Virus record (IMG/VR): IMGVR_UViG_3300034166_000594
Span: 1-40,634 of that record
Origin: a virus
Direction: 5' to 3' (one strand)
DNA: 40,634 nt
Shown: one piece after another, positions 21,758 to 28,359 of the stretch
Layout: each line of letters starts with the position of its first letter
How positions within the stretch are numbered: the first letter of the stretch is position 1
Notes under the pieces: model-generated
The model's database searches: none
What the model was told of the DNA's origin: nothing
What the model saw: only the letters and a program-made list of their open reading frames with translations
Made by a program: the position numbers and the translations under genes

Positions 21758-22009
21758 TTAGGCGGGTTCTTCCAGCGGCGGGTCCACCGGGCGCACCGTG
21801 ACCCGGAGGCGAAACGTATCCGTCTCGGCGCGCCGGACGGAGAGGACCAGCGGGTCGATGCGGGCCTGGAACAGCCCCGGCTTCGTCAGCGCCTGCTTAA
21901 GCACGGCGTGCTTGAACAGGTGCGTGGCGATGGCCCGGAGCCCGTCCGGCACCGTCACCGGCTCGACCACCCGGGCCACCACCTCGAAGGTGCGGGGGGC
22001 TGCCATCAC
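21758..22009 (-). CDS. Small hypothetical protein, 83 aa
   Basis: The 83-aa product reads as alternating beta strands and one helix (RTFEVVARVVEPVTVPDGLR, ATHLFKHAVLKQALTK, DTFRLRVTVRPVDPPLEE). No family is recognised. It overlaps the upstream gene by four bases. A gap of 48 bases follows before the 194-aa gene, with a G-rich stretch but no clear regulatory site. Confidence 0.5.
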   Translation of the reverse strand: MMAAPRTFEVVARVVEPVTVPDGLRAIATHLFKHAVLKQALTKPGLFQARIDPLVLSVRRAETDTFRLRVTVRPVDPPLEEPA

Positions 22010-22218
22010 TTGCTCCGTATGCTGGGGTGAGGATCAATCCCTCGCAGGTTGCCGCTGTAGATGTAGCTGTTGTGCAGCGTCCGTGACGCCTCGTACATGA
22101 GCCGCCACTCCTCCCGCGTCATCGGCTCCGGCAGCCCGCCTGCCTCAGCCTCCTCGCGAGTCAGGCGGCGGCGGGCCGTGCCCGTGCCGGTGGGGATGCG
22201 GTCACCGGAGCGGATCAC
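22006..22218 (-). CDS. Small charged protein, 70 aa
   Basis: The 70-aa product is rich in Arg and Glu (RRRLTREEAEAGG, MTREEWRLMYEASRTLHN) and probably forms two helices. No family is recognised. Start and stop overlap the neighbours by four bases each. Confidence 0.5.
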   Translation of the reverse strand: MIRSGDRIPTGTGTARRRLTREEAEAGGLPEPMTREEWRLMYEASRTLHNSYIYSGNLRGIDPHPSIRSK

Positions 22219-22418
22219 AGCGCTACCTGCTCGCGCCTAATCGTGTACCCGCGATATTCTCCCGCGCCTTCGTTTTCGCAGGCTTTGATAAGTTCACGGC
22301 AGGTTGTCTTAGAAGCATGCCCTTCAACCTCAGCTTCCCTAAGCGCAACGATGTAATTCGTCAGGCTCAAACCGATCACCGTGCCTTGCGGGTCGCGCAC
22401 GACGTAGGCCTCGATCAT
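22215..22418 (-). CDS. Small hypothetical protein, 67 aa
   Basis: The 67-aa product starts MIEAYVVRDPQGTVIGLSLT, a short beta hairpin, followed by a helical part with Cys residues (TCRELIKACENEG). The DNA is locally less GC rich than its neighbours. No family is recognised. It is coupled by four-base overlaps on both sides. Confidence 0.5.
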   Translation of the reverse strand: MIEAYVVRDPQGTVIGLSLTNYIVALREAEVEGHASKTTCRELIKACENEGAGEYRGYTIRREQVAL

Positions 22419-22801
22419 GGTGTGTCCCACCGGATATCCGGGTGAGTGTCCGCCTCTACCAGCGCCTGCTCGCCGTAGGCCTTGATCTCCTCCTCCATCC
22501 CGTAGTAGTCGAAGCCGCACGCCACCCACGACCACAGGTAGGCGGCGAGGTCGACGACGACCGCGAGCCCGTAGGATTGCCGCCACACCCGGCGACGGCG
22601 GCGCACGAAGTCCAGGACATGCACCAGCTCGTGCCCCAGCAGGATGTCGCTCGTCTCGGTCATCGGCTTTCGCAGGTAGACGGTCGTGCCGATGGCGGTC
22701 CCGTCCGTACGAAGCAGCCGGGGCAGCCAATGCTCTGGGCGCAGCGTAACGGTGACCGGCTCGCCGTCGAACCGGGCGCGGATGGTGTAGCGGATCGTCA
22801 T
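22415..22801 (-). CDS. Zincin-like (gluzincin) metalloprotease-fold protein
   Basis: The 128-aa product has GHELVHVLDF near residue 57, the HExxH zinc motif, and further on MEEEIKAYGEQ, the E-x-E-A/K-Y-type segment that supplies the third zinc ligand in gluzincin-type domains such as DUF4157. An N-terminal beta domain precedes (RYTIRARFDGEPVTVTL). Between both motifs lies a hydrophobic stretch (LAVVVDLAAYLWSWVAC) that could pass through or lie on a membrane. A peptidase acting on a host protein is possible; it could also be an inactive fold. It is tied by overlaps into the replication operon. Confidence 0.6.
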   Translation of the reverse strand: MTIRYTIRARFDGEPVTVTLRPEHWLPRLLRTDGTAIGTTVYLRKPMTETSDILLGHELVHVLDFVRRRRRVWRQSYGLAVVVDLAAYLWSWVACGFDYYGMEEEIKAYGEQALVEADTHPDIRWDTP

Positions 22802-23088
22802 GCGTCACCGTCCAAGGCGCGAAGGGTGGGGCAGGGATGCTCCAGAGGATCGCCGCCCTCGTCGCGGCAATGCGGGCATAGATGCCAGACAATCGAACCG
22901 AAGCGTGACGTTTGTGTCTCACGCTCATGCAGCGCCCGCACCCGCTCGATGGCGGCGCGGAGCTGGGCGTTTTCGTCGAGCAGTTTCTGGTAGTCCGCGT
23001 ACTCCACATATTCCCCGTTGTCGTCCTCGACCTCGCCGCACCCGCAGTAGTGATAGTCGTTCACGAAGTTGTACCGTACAACGCTCAT
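22798..23088 (-). CDS. Small Cys-rich coiled-coil protein, 96 aa
   Basis: The product has an N-terminal acidic part with YCGCGE, a coiled coil (YADYQKLLDENAQLRAAIER) and a C-terminal zinc-type motif (HLCPHCRDEGG, then HPCPTLRALDGDA). The C-terminal pattern is common in small phage proteins of unknown function. Two CxC/CxxC groups suggest one zinc site. Confidence 0.55.
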   Translation of the reverse strand: MSVVRYNFVNDYHYCGCGEVEDDNGEYVEYADYQKLLDENAQLRAAIERVRALHERETQTSRFGSIVWHLCPHCRDEGGDPLEHPCPTLRALDGDA

Positions 23089-23345
23089 GCGCCCTCCTCC
23101 TCGGCCTCAAGGGCCAGCCACAGCGCGGCAAGGGCGCGGGGTTCTGGGTTGGCATCAATTGGTAGTCTTGCAAGCCAAAGATGCGCAGCGATACGACCAT
23201 CCATGGTGCTTTCTGTTTCCCGCGTTATTGCGCCTAAAAGAACAAACACTGCGGTGTACGCATACCATTCGCACCACTCCCCCTCCACGATCTTCCGCGC
23301 GATCTCGCGCCATGCTTCGGCTTCAGTCAGCGGGCGCGGGGTCAT
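23085..23345 (-). CDS. Small hypothetical protein, 86 aa
   Basis: The 86-aa product is helical and Trp-rich (EAWREIARKIVEGEWCEWYA), with a central hydrophobic part (YTAVFVLLGAI) and an acidic C-terminus. No family is recognised. Overlaps of four bases link it to both neighbours. Confidence 0.5.
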   Translation of the reverse strand: MTPRPLTEAEAWREIARKIVEGEWCEWYAYTAVFVLLGAITRETESTMDGRIAAHLWLARLPIDANPEPRALAALWLALEAEEEGA

Positions 23346-23437
23346 GCGTTTTCCTCCCCGTCAAGGGCTTGGAAGGCGCCATCGGCTTTGGCGTCGGTCG
23401 GGTCCGGGACCCGGCAGTCGGTCGGGGCGCTAGGCAT
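23342..23437 (-). CDS. Very small coupled ORF, 31 aa
   Basis: An ATG at 23437 opens 31 codons (MPSAPTDCRVPDPTDAKADG and on) that end in an ATGA overlap with the next start and begin inside the stop region of the preceding gene. It fills what would be the only hole in this part of the operon. Acidic and probably unstructured; its reality rests only on this fit. Confidence 0.35.
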   Translation of the reverse strand: MPSAPTDCRVPDPTDAKADGAFQALDGEENA

Positions 23438-23708
23438 GGCTGGCACCCCTCCAGCGATAGTGGAGATCCCCATAGGCATAGCAAAGCGCATCAAGCGGCG
23501 TCGGGTCGGAACCGTCGCACGCCGCCGTGCAAATGACGTATCTGTGCCGGCCATCGCCAATAAAGGGGTACTCCCCGTACCCGTACTTGCGCGTGTCTGC
23601 CGCGTGTTGCTCGCACCGCGCTCGCGCTTCGGCTTCGGTGCGGTAGACGCCCAGCACCTGCTCCACATGCACGCCTCGCGCCTCGGCCCAGTAGACGGTG
23701 TCGTTCAT
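23430..23708 (-). CDS. Small hypothetical protein, 92 aa
   Basis: The 92-aa product starts MNDTVYWAEARGVHVEQVLG and has a helix EAEARARCEQHAADTRKYG followed by a beta part with Cys (RYVICTAACDG). The pattern YRTEAEARARCEQHA suggests a small domain that many phages carry, often named only hypothetical. It overlaps the upstream gene by four bases. Confidence 0.5.
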   Translation of the reverse strand: MNDTVYWAEARGVHVEQVLGVYRTEAEARARCEQHAADTRKYGYGEYPFIGDGRHRYVICTAACDGSDPTPLDALCYAYGDLHYRWRGASHA

Positions 23709-24082
23709 GCGTCCCCCTTGCCGGCCAGCCGGTCCCACTCCAGCACGTCCTGCCCCGCCCGCGCCCACTCCTGCCGGGTGCGGCCGTAGACCGTCACCTC
23801 GACGAACGCGCGCCACATCTCCTCGCTGTAGAACTTCGCCAGCCCCTTGACGTACCGGGGCGCCGTGCCCTCCCGCGCCACATGGTCCCGGTAGCGCCGT
23901 GCCGCCCGCACCAGGTCGTCTGGTGTGGCGCCAGCCGCCAGCTGCTCGGCAATCGCCAGCCGCGCCGGGATGAACACATGTGGCAGGTCGCGCTTGGGGT
24001 AGATCGTCCAGATCTCGTCCACCAGCTCGGCCAACGACGCGGGTGACAGTGGGCTCACGTCCTTCACCTTGACTCTCGGCAT
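23705..24082 (-). CDS. Helicase-loader-like replication protein (DnaT/DnaC C-terminal type)
   Basis: The 125-aa product has the layout seen at the C-termini of phage replication and helicase-loading proteins: EIWTIYPKRD, then a helix AIAEQLAAGATPDDLVRAAR with RYRDHVAREG, then RYVKGLAKFYSEEMW. These domains bind ssDNA and help place the helicase. Its own ribosome binding site (GAGGAG) lies before the ATG at 24082, and a gap of 19 bases separates it from the preceding gene. It could load the primase-helicase encoded further on. Confidence 0.55.
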   Translation of the reverse strand: MPRVKVKDVSPLSPASLAELVDEIWTIYPKRDLPHVFIPARLAIAEQLAAGATPDDLVRAARRYRDHVAREGTAPRYVKGLAKFYSEEMWRAFVEVTVYGRTRQEWARAGQDVLEWDRLAGKGDA

Positions 24083-24101
24083 ATGCTCCTCGGGTGTGGG
24101 T

Positions 24102-24344
24102 CTACTTGCGATGCCGGCTGTGACTGCCGGTGTTGCCCCCGGTGGGGCGGGTGGTGACGCCAGCGCGCTTGAGGAGCCCGCTGACGGCCTGCTTGGTGAT
24201 GCCCACCTCGGCGGCGATCTGCATCACCGTGGCGCCCTCCCGATACCGCCGCGCGCAGTAGTCGCGCTTGGCCTGGCAGGGCGTGTTGCCGTAGTGCTGG
24301 TACGGGTCGAACCCCAGCACCTCGGGGGACAACGGGTAACTCAT
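24102..24344 (-). CDS. Helix-turn-helix DNA-binding protein, 80 aa
   Basis: The core is a classic helix-turn-helix: YCARRYREGATVMQIAAEVG then ITKQAVSGLLKRAGV, similar to those of resolvases and sigma-like factors. A short Cys-containing N-terminus precedes and a basic tail follows (HSRHRK). As a small protein with one HTH it may regulate this operon or mark DNA sites. It overlaps the nuclease gene by four bases. Confidence 0.65.
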   Translation of the reverse strand: MSYPLSPEVLGFDPYQHYGNTPCQAKRDYCARRYREGATVMQIAAEVGITKQAVSGLLKRAGVTTRPTGGNTGSHSRHRK

Positions 24345-25207
24345 CGCTCCTCCTCGTCCGGGACCATGTTTTCCGCCGCCCACTGCGGGCACCAGGGCGC
24401 CACCTCGCAGTAGTGCTGGCACCGCTTGTACTCGCCGCGCCGGACCTCGACACTGCAGCCCTCCGGGATCTCGCTCGGCGCCGGGTCGTGGTCCAGCACC
24501 TTGAGCGCGCGCTTGAGGCCGGGCTTCACGATGGCCCACTGGTCCGGGTCCTTCCACCGCTCCTCGTCGGTGCAGTCCACCTGCACCCCGGCCTGCATCG
24601 ACTGGTGCAGCGCCACCCGCTCGGTGATGTACGCCGCGACGGTGACCGGGTCCCACAGCGCGATGGGGATCACCTGGATCGCGGCCTGCGGGTAGTTGGG
24701 GTTCCGCTCCGCCTCCACCTTCCGCCAGTCGCGGAAGATGCCGACGATCTCCAGCCCGTGGATCTGGTAGCCGTTCGCCCGCGCCAGCCACGCCAGCACG
24801 TTCAGCTGCTGCTCCCACGCCGCCGACCCCTTGGCCTTGAACACCGTGGTCACCTTGTAGTCGCGGATCACGCCGCGCTCCAGGTCGATCACGTCGGCCT
24901 GCCCCGACAGCTGCCACGGGCCGTAGGGGCCTTCGACCTCCGCGAACATCCGGTGTTCCGCGATCATCCCCTCCTGCCGCAGCCCCGCCCGCTCCAGGAT
25001 CGTGTGGACGCATTGGCCCAGCAGGCTCCACACCCGCTCGCTCACGTCCACCTGCACCTGGTCGCGGTACTTGGCCCCCAGCACCTTGACCTGCGGAGCG
25101 TCGATGAGCTTCGTGGCCGACACGTCCCCGCCCCCGACGTAGGGGTCGTTGACCACGGCGTCCACGATGACCGCCGGCAGGTTGTGCTTGTTGGTGTAGA
25201 CGGGCAT
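24341..25207 (-). CDS. Cas4/RecB-like PD-(D/E)XK nuclease
   Basis: The 288-aa product has the PD-(D/E)XK core: a His-containing helix early (QCVHTILERAG), then LSGQADVIDLERGVIRDYKV, where the Asp of QADVI and the Asp-x-Lys of DYKV are the active site, then EQQLNVLAWLAR as the motif Q helix. Four Cys near the C-terminus (EGCSVEVRRG, KRCQHYCEVAPWCPQ) could hold an iron-sulfur cluster as in Cas4 and AddB. Such enzymes make single-strand ends for recombination, or destroy host DNA. A ssDNA-binding protein is encoded in the same operon. Confidence 0.75.
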   Translation of the reverse strand: MPVYTNKHNLPAVIVDAVVNDPYVGGGDVSATKLIDAPQVKVLGAKYRDQVQVDVSERVWSLLGQCVHTILERAGLRQEGMIAEHRMFAEVEGPYGPWQLSGQADVIDLERGVIRDYKVTTVFKAKGSAAWEQQLNVLAWLARANGYQIHGLEIVGIFRDWRKVEAERNPNYPQAAIQVIPIALWDPVTVAAYITERVALHQSMQAGVQVDCTDEERWKDPDQWAIVKPGLKRALKVLDHDPAPSEIPEGCSVEVRRGEYKRCQHYCEVAPWCPQWAAENMVPDEEER

Positions 25208-25503
25208 CAGCAGACCTCGCCAGACGGGCGCAGGAGCGTCACGACACGGTGCGCCACGTCCTCGCCGTAGGTGCCCATGCGGTCCTCGCTCTCCTTAATC
25301 AGCGTCTCCATCTTCCCCATCAGCGCCATGATCGTGCCGGGATGCTCGTTGTTGATCTCGGTCAGGAGCCCCATCCCTTCGGCGCCCCGCTCCAGGTCGT
25401 CCATCAGCAGCGCCCCGATCACGCCGATCATCACGGACAGCGCCGAGAGATGTACCTCGTCCATGACCAGCGAACAGGTCCACGTGCGCTCAGTCGAGGT
25501 CAT
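25207..25503 (-). CDS. Small hypothetical protein, 98 aa
   Basis: The 98-aa product is helical with many Met (LSALSVMIGVIGALLMDDLE, ALMGKMETLIKESEDRMG). The first of these could be a membrane-like helix. It overlaps the preceding gene by 14 bases and shares one base with the nuclease start (TGATG). No family is recognised. Confidence 0.5.
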   Translation of the reverse strand: MTSTERTWTCSLVMDEVHLSALSVMIGVIGALLMDDLERGAEGMGLLTEINNEHPGTIMALMGKMETLIKESEDRMGTYGEDVAHRVVTLLRPSGEVC

Positions 25504-25756
25504 CGGGCGCTCCGGTCAGGGCGGCGGCCATGCGCCGCGTGGCGTCCAGCGCGATCATCCCGATCTTGGGGTCGCCCAGCTGCTCCATGATGCGCTTCCC
25601 CTCCCGCTCGTTGTTGGTCATCACGGCCAGCCCCAGCGCCATGAGGTTGGTCCCCACCGCCAGCTGCGCGGGGGTGAACGCCACGGCGATCTCGGGCTGC
25701 ACCTCCTCCTGCTCGCCCTCGGGCGCGTCCTCCTGCCCCTCGTCGAACGCGATCAT
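25490..25756 (-). CDS. Small acidic/helical protein, 88 aa
   Basis: It has an acidic N-terminus (FDEGQEDAPEGEQEEVQPE) and then helices (VGTNLMALGLAVMTNNERE, IALDATRRMAAALTG). An ATGA overlap with the upstream gene fixes the start at 25756. No family is recognised. The 98-aa neighbour has similar Met-rich helical texture and could be its partner or a distant duplicate. Confidence 0.5.
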   Translation of the reverse strand: MIAFDEGQEDAPEGEQEEVQPEIAVAFTPAQLAVGTNLMALGLAVMTNNEREGKRIMEQLGDPKIGMIALDATRRMAAALTGAPDDLD

Positions 25757-26169
25757 CGGTCGTCTCCGTGGCCATCGGTGTAGAGCCGCTCGGCGCCGGA
25801 CAGCGCCACCAGCAGGTCGTCCATGATCTCCATCATGTCCCGGGCCATGTCCTCCGTCGTCTCCCGCGCCCACGGCACCGGGTTCTCTTTCTCGGCGTGC
25901 AGCCGCAGCCAGCAGATCCGATACCGCAGGTCGTCCAGTGACCCGGCGATGTGCGTGCGGGTCAGGTTCTCGTTCACCGCCCGCACCCCCAGGTTGGCGA
26001 CCAGACTGGCGATCCGGCTGTAGTTGAAGTCGCACTGCCACCGCTGGCCGTCGCGCCAGAAGAACTCCAGCTTGTGTTCCGTCTTGCTGGCCCGGCGCGC
26101 GGCCTCCTGCTGGTCGTTCGCCGGGAACGGGCTGGGGTCCAGCGTGGGGGGCACCGCCGCTCCGCTCAT
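25753..26169 (-). CDS. Hypothetical protein, 138 aa, second gene of the replication operon
   Basis: The ATG at 26169 makes an ATGA overlap with the ssDNA-binding-like gene. The 138-aa product has KTEHKLEFFWRDGQRWQCDF with FNYSRIASLVANLG and a C-terminal helix pair (TEDMARDMMEIMDDLLVAL). I do not recognise the family. The tight linkage to the candidate ssDNA-binding gene suggests recombination or replication. Confidence 0.5.
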   Translation of the reverse strand: MSGAAVPPTLDPSPFPANDQQEAARRASKTEHKLEFFWRDGQRWQCDFNYSRIASLVANLGVRAVNENLTRTHIAGSLDDLRYRICWLRLHAEKENPVPWARETTEDMARDMMEIMDDLLVALSGAERLYTDGHGDDR

Positions 26170-26675
26170 CGCCCCCCTCCATTGCAGGCGATGAACAGGG
26201 TCGCCGCCGCGCTCTGGATCACCGCGCCGTCGAACGGCACCTCGGCCTGCTCCAGCCGCGCGCCCAGCGTGGCCATCGCCAGGTCCACGCACTCGGCGTA
26301 CACCTTGGCCGCCTCGGCCGGGGTCAGGCGGGCCGGACGGGCCGGAGCCGCCGGAGCCGCTGCCGGCTTCGCACCGCTCGGCGCCCCTGCCGCCTTGGCC
26401 GGACCGCCCGTGCCGCGCGAGATGTTGGTGTACTTCGTGCCGTCCTTCGACACCTGCTCGAAGTACAGCTGCTGGCCCAGCGCCGTGTCCACGTCCAGCT
26501 TGAGGCGCCCCAGCTGCGAGGTCAGCGCCTTGGTGGAGACGAACAGCCGCGCCTCCTCCCCGTCCTCCGTCACGCCATCCACCGCGAACTGCGGCCCGAA
26601 CTTCCCCTCCTGCTCGGAGATCTCCGTCACCGTGATCGCCACCGGGCCATGCTCCGCGAGCTTCCAGATCGCCAT
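26166..26675 (-). CDS. Candidate single-stranded DNA-binding (OB-fold) protein
   Basis: I choose the ATG at 26675, with CGAGGGGG as ribosome binding site, over a GTG at 26702. The 169-aa product has an OB-fold-like beta pattern at residues 1-80 (ITVTEISEQEGKFGPQFAVD, then EARLFVSTKALTSQLG, QQLYFEQVSKDGTKYTNI), an Ala/Pro-rich linker and a C-terminal helical domain. First gene behind the consensus leftward promoter, next to nuclease and helicase-loader genes, it fits an early ssDNA-binding or recombination cofactor. It lacks the acidic tip typical of bacterial SSB. Confidence 0.55.
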   Translation of the reverse strand: MAIWKLAEHGPVAITVTEISEQEGKFGPQFAVDGVTEDGEEARLFVSTKALTSQLGRLKLDVDTALGQQLYFEQVSKDGTKYTNISRGTGGPAKAAGAPSGAKPAAAPAAPARPARLTPAEAAKVYAECVDLAMATLGARLEQAEVPFDGAVIQSAAATLFIACNGGGR

Positions 26676-26731
26676 ACAACCCCCTCGGAATGGAAAAGGC
26701 ACCAGCCAACCGTGTTGTTGACTGATGCCTG

Positions 26732-26760
26732 ATCCTACGACCCGTTGACCGACCTGTCAA
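26732..26760 (-). promoter_or_regulatory. Leftward sigma70 promoter of the replication operon
   Basis: On the minus strand TTGACA (26760-26755) and TAGGAT (26737-26732) are 17 bases apart. The -35 is perfect, the -10 has four of six consensus bases including the key A and final T. Transcription would start near 26725, about 50 bases before the ATG at 26675. This allows early genes to be expressed apart from the upstream lysis and virion genes. Confidence 0.75.
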
Positions 26761-26811
26761 GAGTACCGCGCCACATTCCTCCCCGCTCCGGCGCTCCTCG
26801 CCTAAGTCCTT

Positions 26812-26831
26812 GCGCTACAGCGTGTTAGCGC
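26812..26831 (-). terminator. Hairpin at the end of the lysis block
   Basis: GCGCTA and TAGCGC form a perfect 6-bp stem with an 8-base loop that includes the stop codon of the spanin-like gene. No T-run follows, so termination would be weak or factor-dependent. It stands between virion/lysis genes and the replication promoter. Confidence 0.4.
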
Positions 26832-27292
26832 CGGATGAGCAAGCCAGCGGTCAGGCCGGCAGCGGCCGACAGCGCCATCTTCACCCGTTCTTTGTCGCGG
26901 TCCCGGTGCGTCCAGACGGTGAGCTGCTGCTCCGCCAGGTCGGCCCGCTTGGCCTCCAGTGCCACCCGCTGCTCGCAGGTCAGCACCGTCTTGACGCACG
27001 CCCGGATGGTCGTGTCGGCCGCCGCCAGCGTGCCGCGCACCCAGGCAGTGTCCGTGATCCGCTCGGTGATCCGGGTCGTATCGTACAGCGTATCCCACGC
27101 GGTCACCCGCCGCCACAGCCGCAGGGTATCGGTCAGGTACACCGTGTCCAGCACCGCCAGCGACTCGACCACCACGGCGCGTTGCGCCCGTAGCCCCGCC
27201 ACTTCGCCGCCCCGCCGCCCGAGCTCGTAGGCCGTGCCGACCACCGCCGCCACCAGACCCAGCCCAATCACCACCAGTCGCGCTTGGCTCAT
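26825..27292 (-). CDS. Spanin-like (Rz-type) lysis protein
   Basis: The 155-aa product has an N-terminal membrane anchor (LVVIGLGLVAAVVGTAYELG), a long helical, charged periplasmic part (residues 30-130, with ITERITDTAWVRGTLAAAD), and one more short hydrophobic segment at the C-terminus (KMALSAAAGLTAGLL). It follows the amidase gene, as inner-membrane spanin genes usually do. A separate lipoprotein partner is not seen, also not nested in another frame with a lipobox that I could find. GAGGG precedes the ATG. Confidence 0.5.
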   Translation of the reverse strand: MSQARLVVIGLGLVAAVVGTAYELGRRGGEVAGLRAQRAVVVESLAVLDTVYLTDTLRLWRRVTAWDTLYDTTRITERITDTAWVRGTLAAADTTIRACVKTVLTCEQRVALEAKRADLAEQQLTVWTHRDRDKERVKMALSAAAGLTAGLLIRR

Positions 27293-27299
27293 CGTGCCC

Positions 27300-27755
27300 T
27301 CACCCGTAGTCGTGCCGGTAAAAATTGGGGATGTAGTCCGGGTCCGACTTTCGCCCCGGCGCAATCATGGCATGGGTCAGCACGCCTTCCACGGTCGGGT
27401 GGCGCGCCTTGCACGCCTGCACCAGCCGCATCATGGCGTCGATCTGCGCGTCCGATAGCCGCTCCTTGCCGTCATGCCGGTTGGCGAAGGCAATGGAGAG
27501 GGAGTGCCGGTTGAGCCCCTGCACGCCATCCCACGCGCTCACCCCACACGCCCACGCCGACCGGTCATCCGGCACGCAGCGCGTCACGGTGCCGTCCCGG
27601 TGGACGAGCAGGTGGTAGCTCACTGCCGACCGAGGCGAACAGATCCAGTCCAGCGTTGCCCGCTCCGAGGGGCTGGCGTCCGCGTGCAGGACAATCCAGC
27701 GGATCTTCGCGCCCCGGCGGCTGCTGTGGTTGGGGCTTGGGCGCTGATGGGTCAT
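27300..27755 (-). CDS. Endolysin: N-acetylmuramoyl-L-alanine amidase (Amidase_2 type)
   Basis: The 151-aa product is a single amidase domain that cuts the bond between muramic acid and the stem peptide. Zinc ligands are visible as IVLHADAS near residue 22, THAMIAPGRKSDP near residue 130 with His and Asp, and the conserved Lys/Arg in GRKSDP. The central AVSYHLLVHRDGTVTRCV is the family strand pattern, and LNRHSLSIAFANRHDG the usual middle motif. It has no signal peptide and no cell-wall-binding domain, so a holin would have to release it. It overlaps the upstream membrane protein gene by four bases. Confidence 0.9.
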   Translation of the reverse strand: MTHQRPSPNHSSRRGAKIRWIVLHADASPSERATLDWICSPRSAVSYHLLVHRDGTVTRCVPDDRSAWACGVSAWDGVQGLNRHSLSIAFANRHDGKERLSDAQIDAMMRLVQACKARHPTVEGVLTHAMIAPGRKSDPDYIPNFYRHDYG

Positions 27756-28060
27756 GCGTCATCCTCCCCCCGCTCGTTCACATCCATCCCCGGGAACGGC
27801 GGCTGCACCGCCGCCCCCAGCGCGCCCATCGCCTTGGGGAGCGCCGGAGCGAGGAGCCGGGCCCGGTCGATGGGGACCTTGATGATCGCCAGCGCCAGCA
27901 CGCTCACCGCGTTGTACGCCAGCGCCGCCAAGAACGCCTGCCCGCCGTGGAACGCCGCCACCGCCACCAGCACCACCCCCAGCAGCAGGTGCGCGCCGAG
28001 GAACAGCCACAGCGGGTCCAGGTCGCCGTCGCGCGTGTAGAGCCACGTCCCCTTAGCCAT
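27752..28060 (-). CDS. Small membrane protein, candidate holin
   Basis: The 102-aa product has two membrane segments (LWLFLGAHLLLGVVLVAVAA at residues 18-37 and FLAALAYNAVSVLALAII around residues 43-60) and a Pro/acidic C-terminus. Directly before the amidase gene, with an ATGA overlap, is the usual holin position. The neighbouring gene upstream also encodes a membrane protein, so either could be holin and the other a partner or antiholin. Confidence 0.55.
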   Translation of the reverse strand: MAKGTWLYTRDGDLDPLWLFLGAHLLLGVVLVAVAAFHGGQAFLAALAYNAVSVLALAIIKVPIDRARLLAPALPKAMGALGAAVQPPFPGMDVNERGEDDA

Positions 28061-28358
28061 TGGCCCGCTCCCGCGCCTGACCACGCCGCTCCATCGTCCC
28101 TTCGATCCGCGCCACCCGCTCGGCGGTGGCGTGCGTCGTATCGCGGATCTCCCGCACGTCCCGCGTGATGTCCTGCACCTGCTTGTTCAGCGCGTCCACC
28201 GTGGCCCGCAGGATGCCATACGCCGCTCCGGCGCCGACCAGCCCGGACACCACGGGCCACACCCAGCCGACCTGCGAGGGACCCGCCACCTCGACGGCCA
28301 ACGAGCCCAGCGCCGTTAGCGCGCCGACCTTGAGCGATGCGATCACTTCCGTCGTCAT
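28053..28358 (-). CDS. Small membrane protein with cytoplasmic coiled coil, holin-associated
   Basis: The 101-aa product has one or two hydrophobic segments (VGALTALGSLAVEVAG and VWPVVSGLVGAGAAYGILRA) followed by a heptad-like helix (VDALNKQVQDITRDVREIRD) and a basic tail. This layout is common for phage proteins encoded next to the endolysin (holin-like or holin-associated). It starts one base after the ejection-type protein gene. Confidence 0.5.
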   Translation of the reverse strand: MTTEVIASLKVGALTALGSLAVEVAGPSQVGWVWPVVSGLVGAGAAYGILRATVDALNKQVQDITRDVREIRDTTHATAERVARIEGTMERRGQARERANG

Positions 28359-28359
28359 G

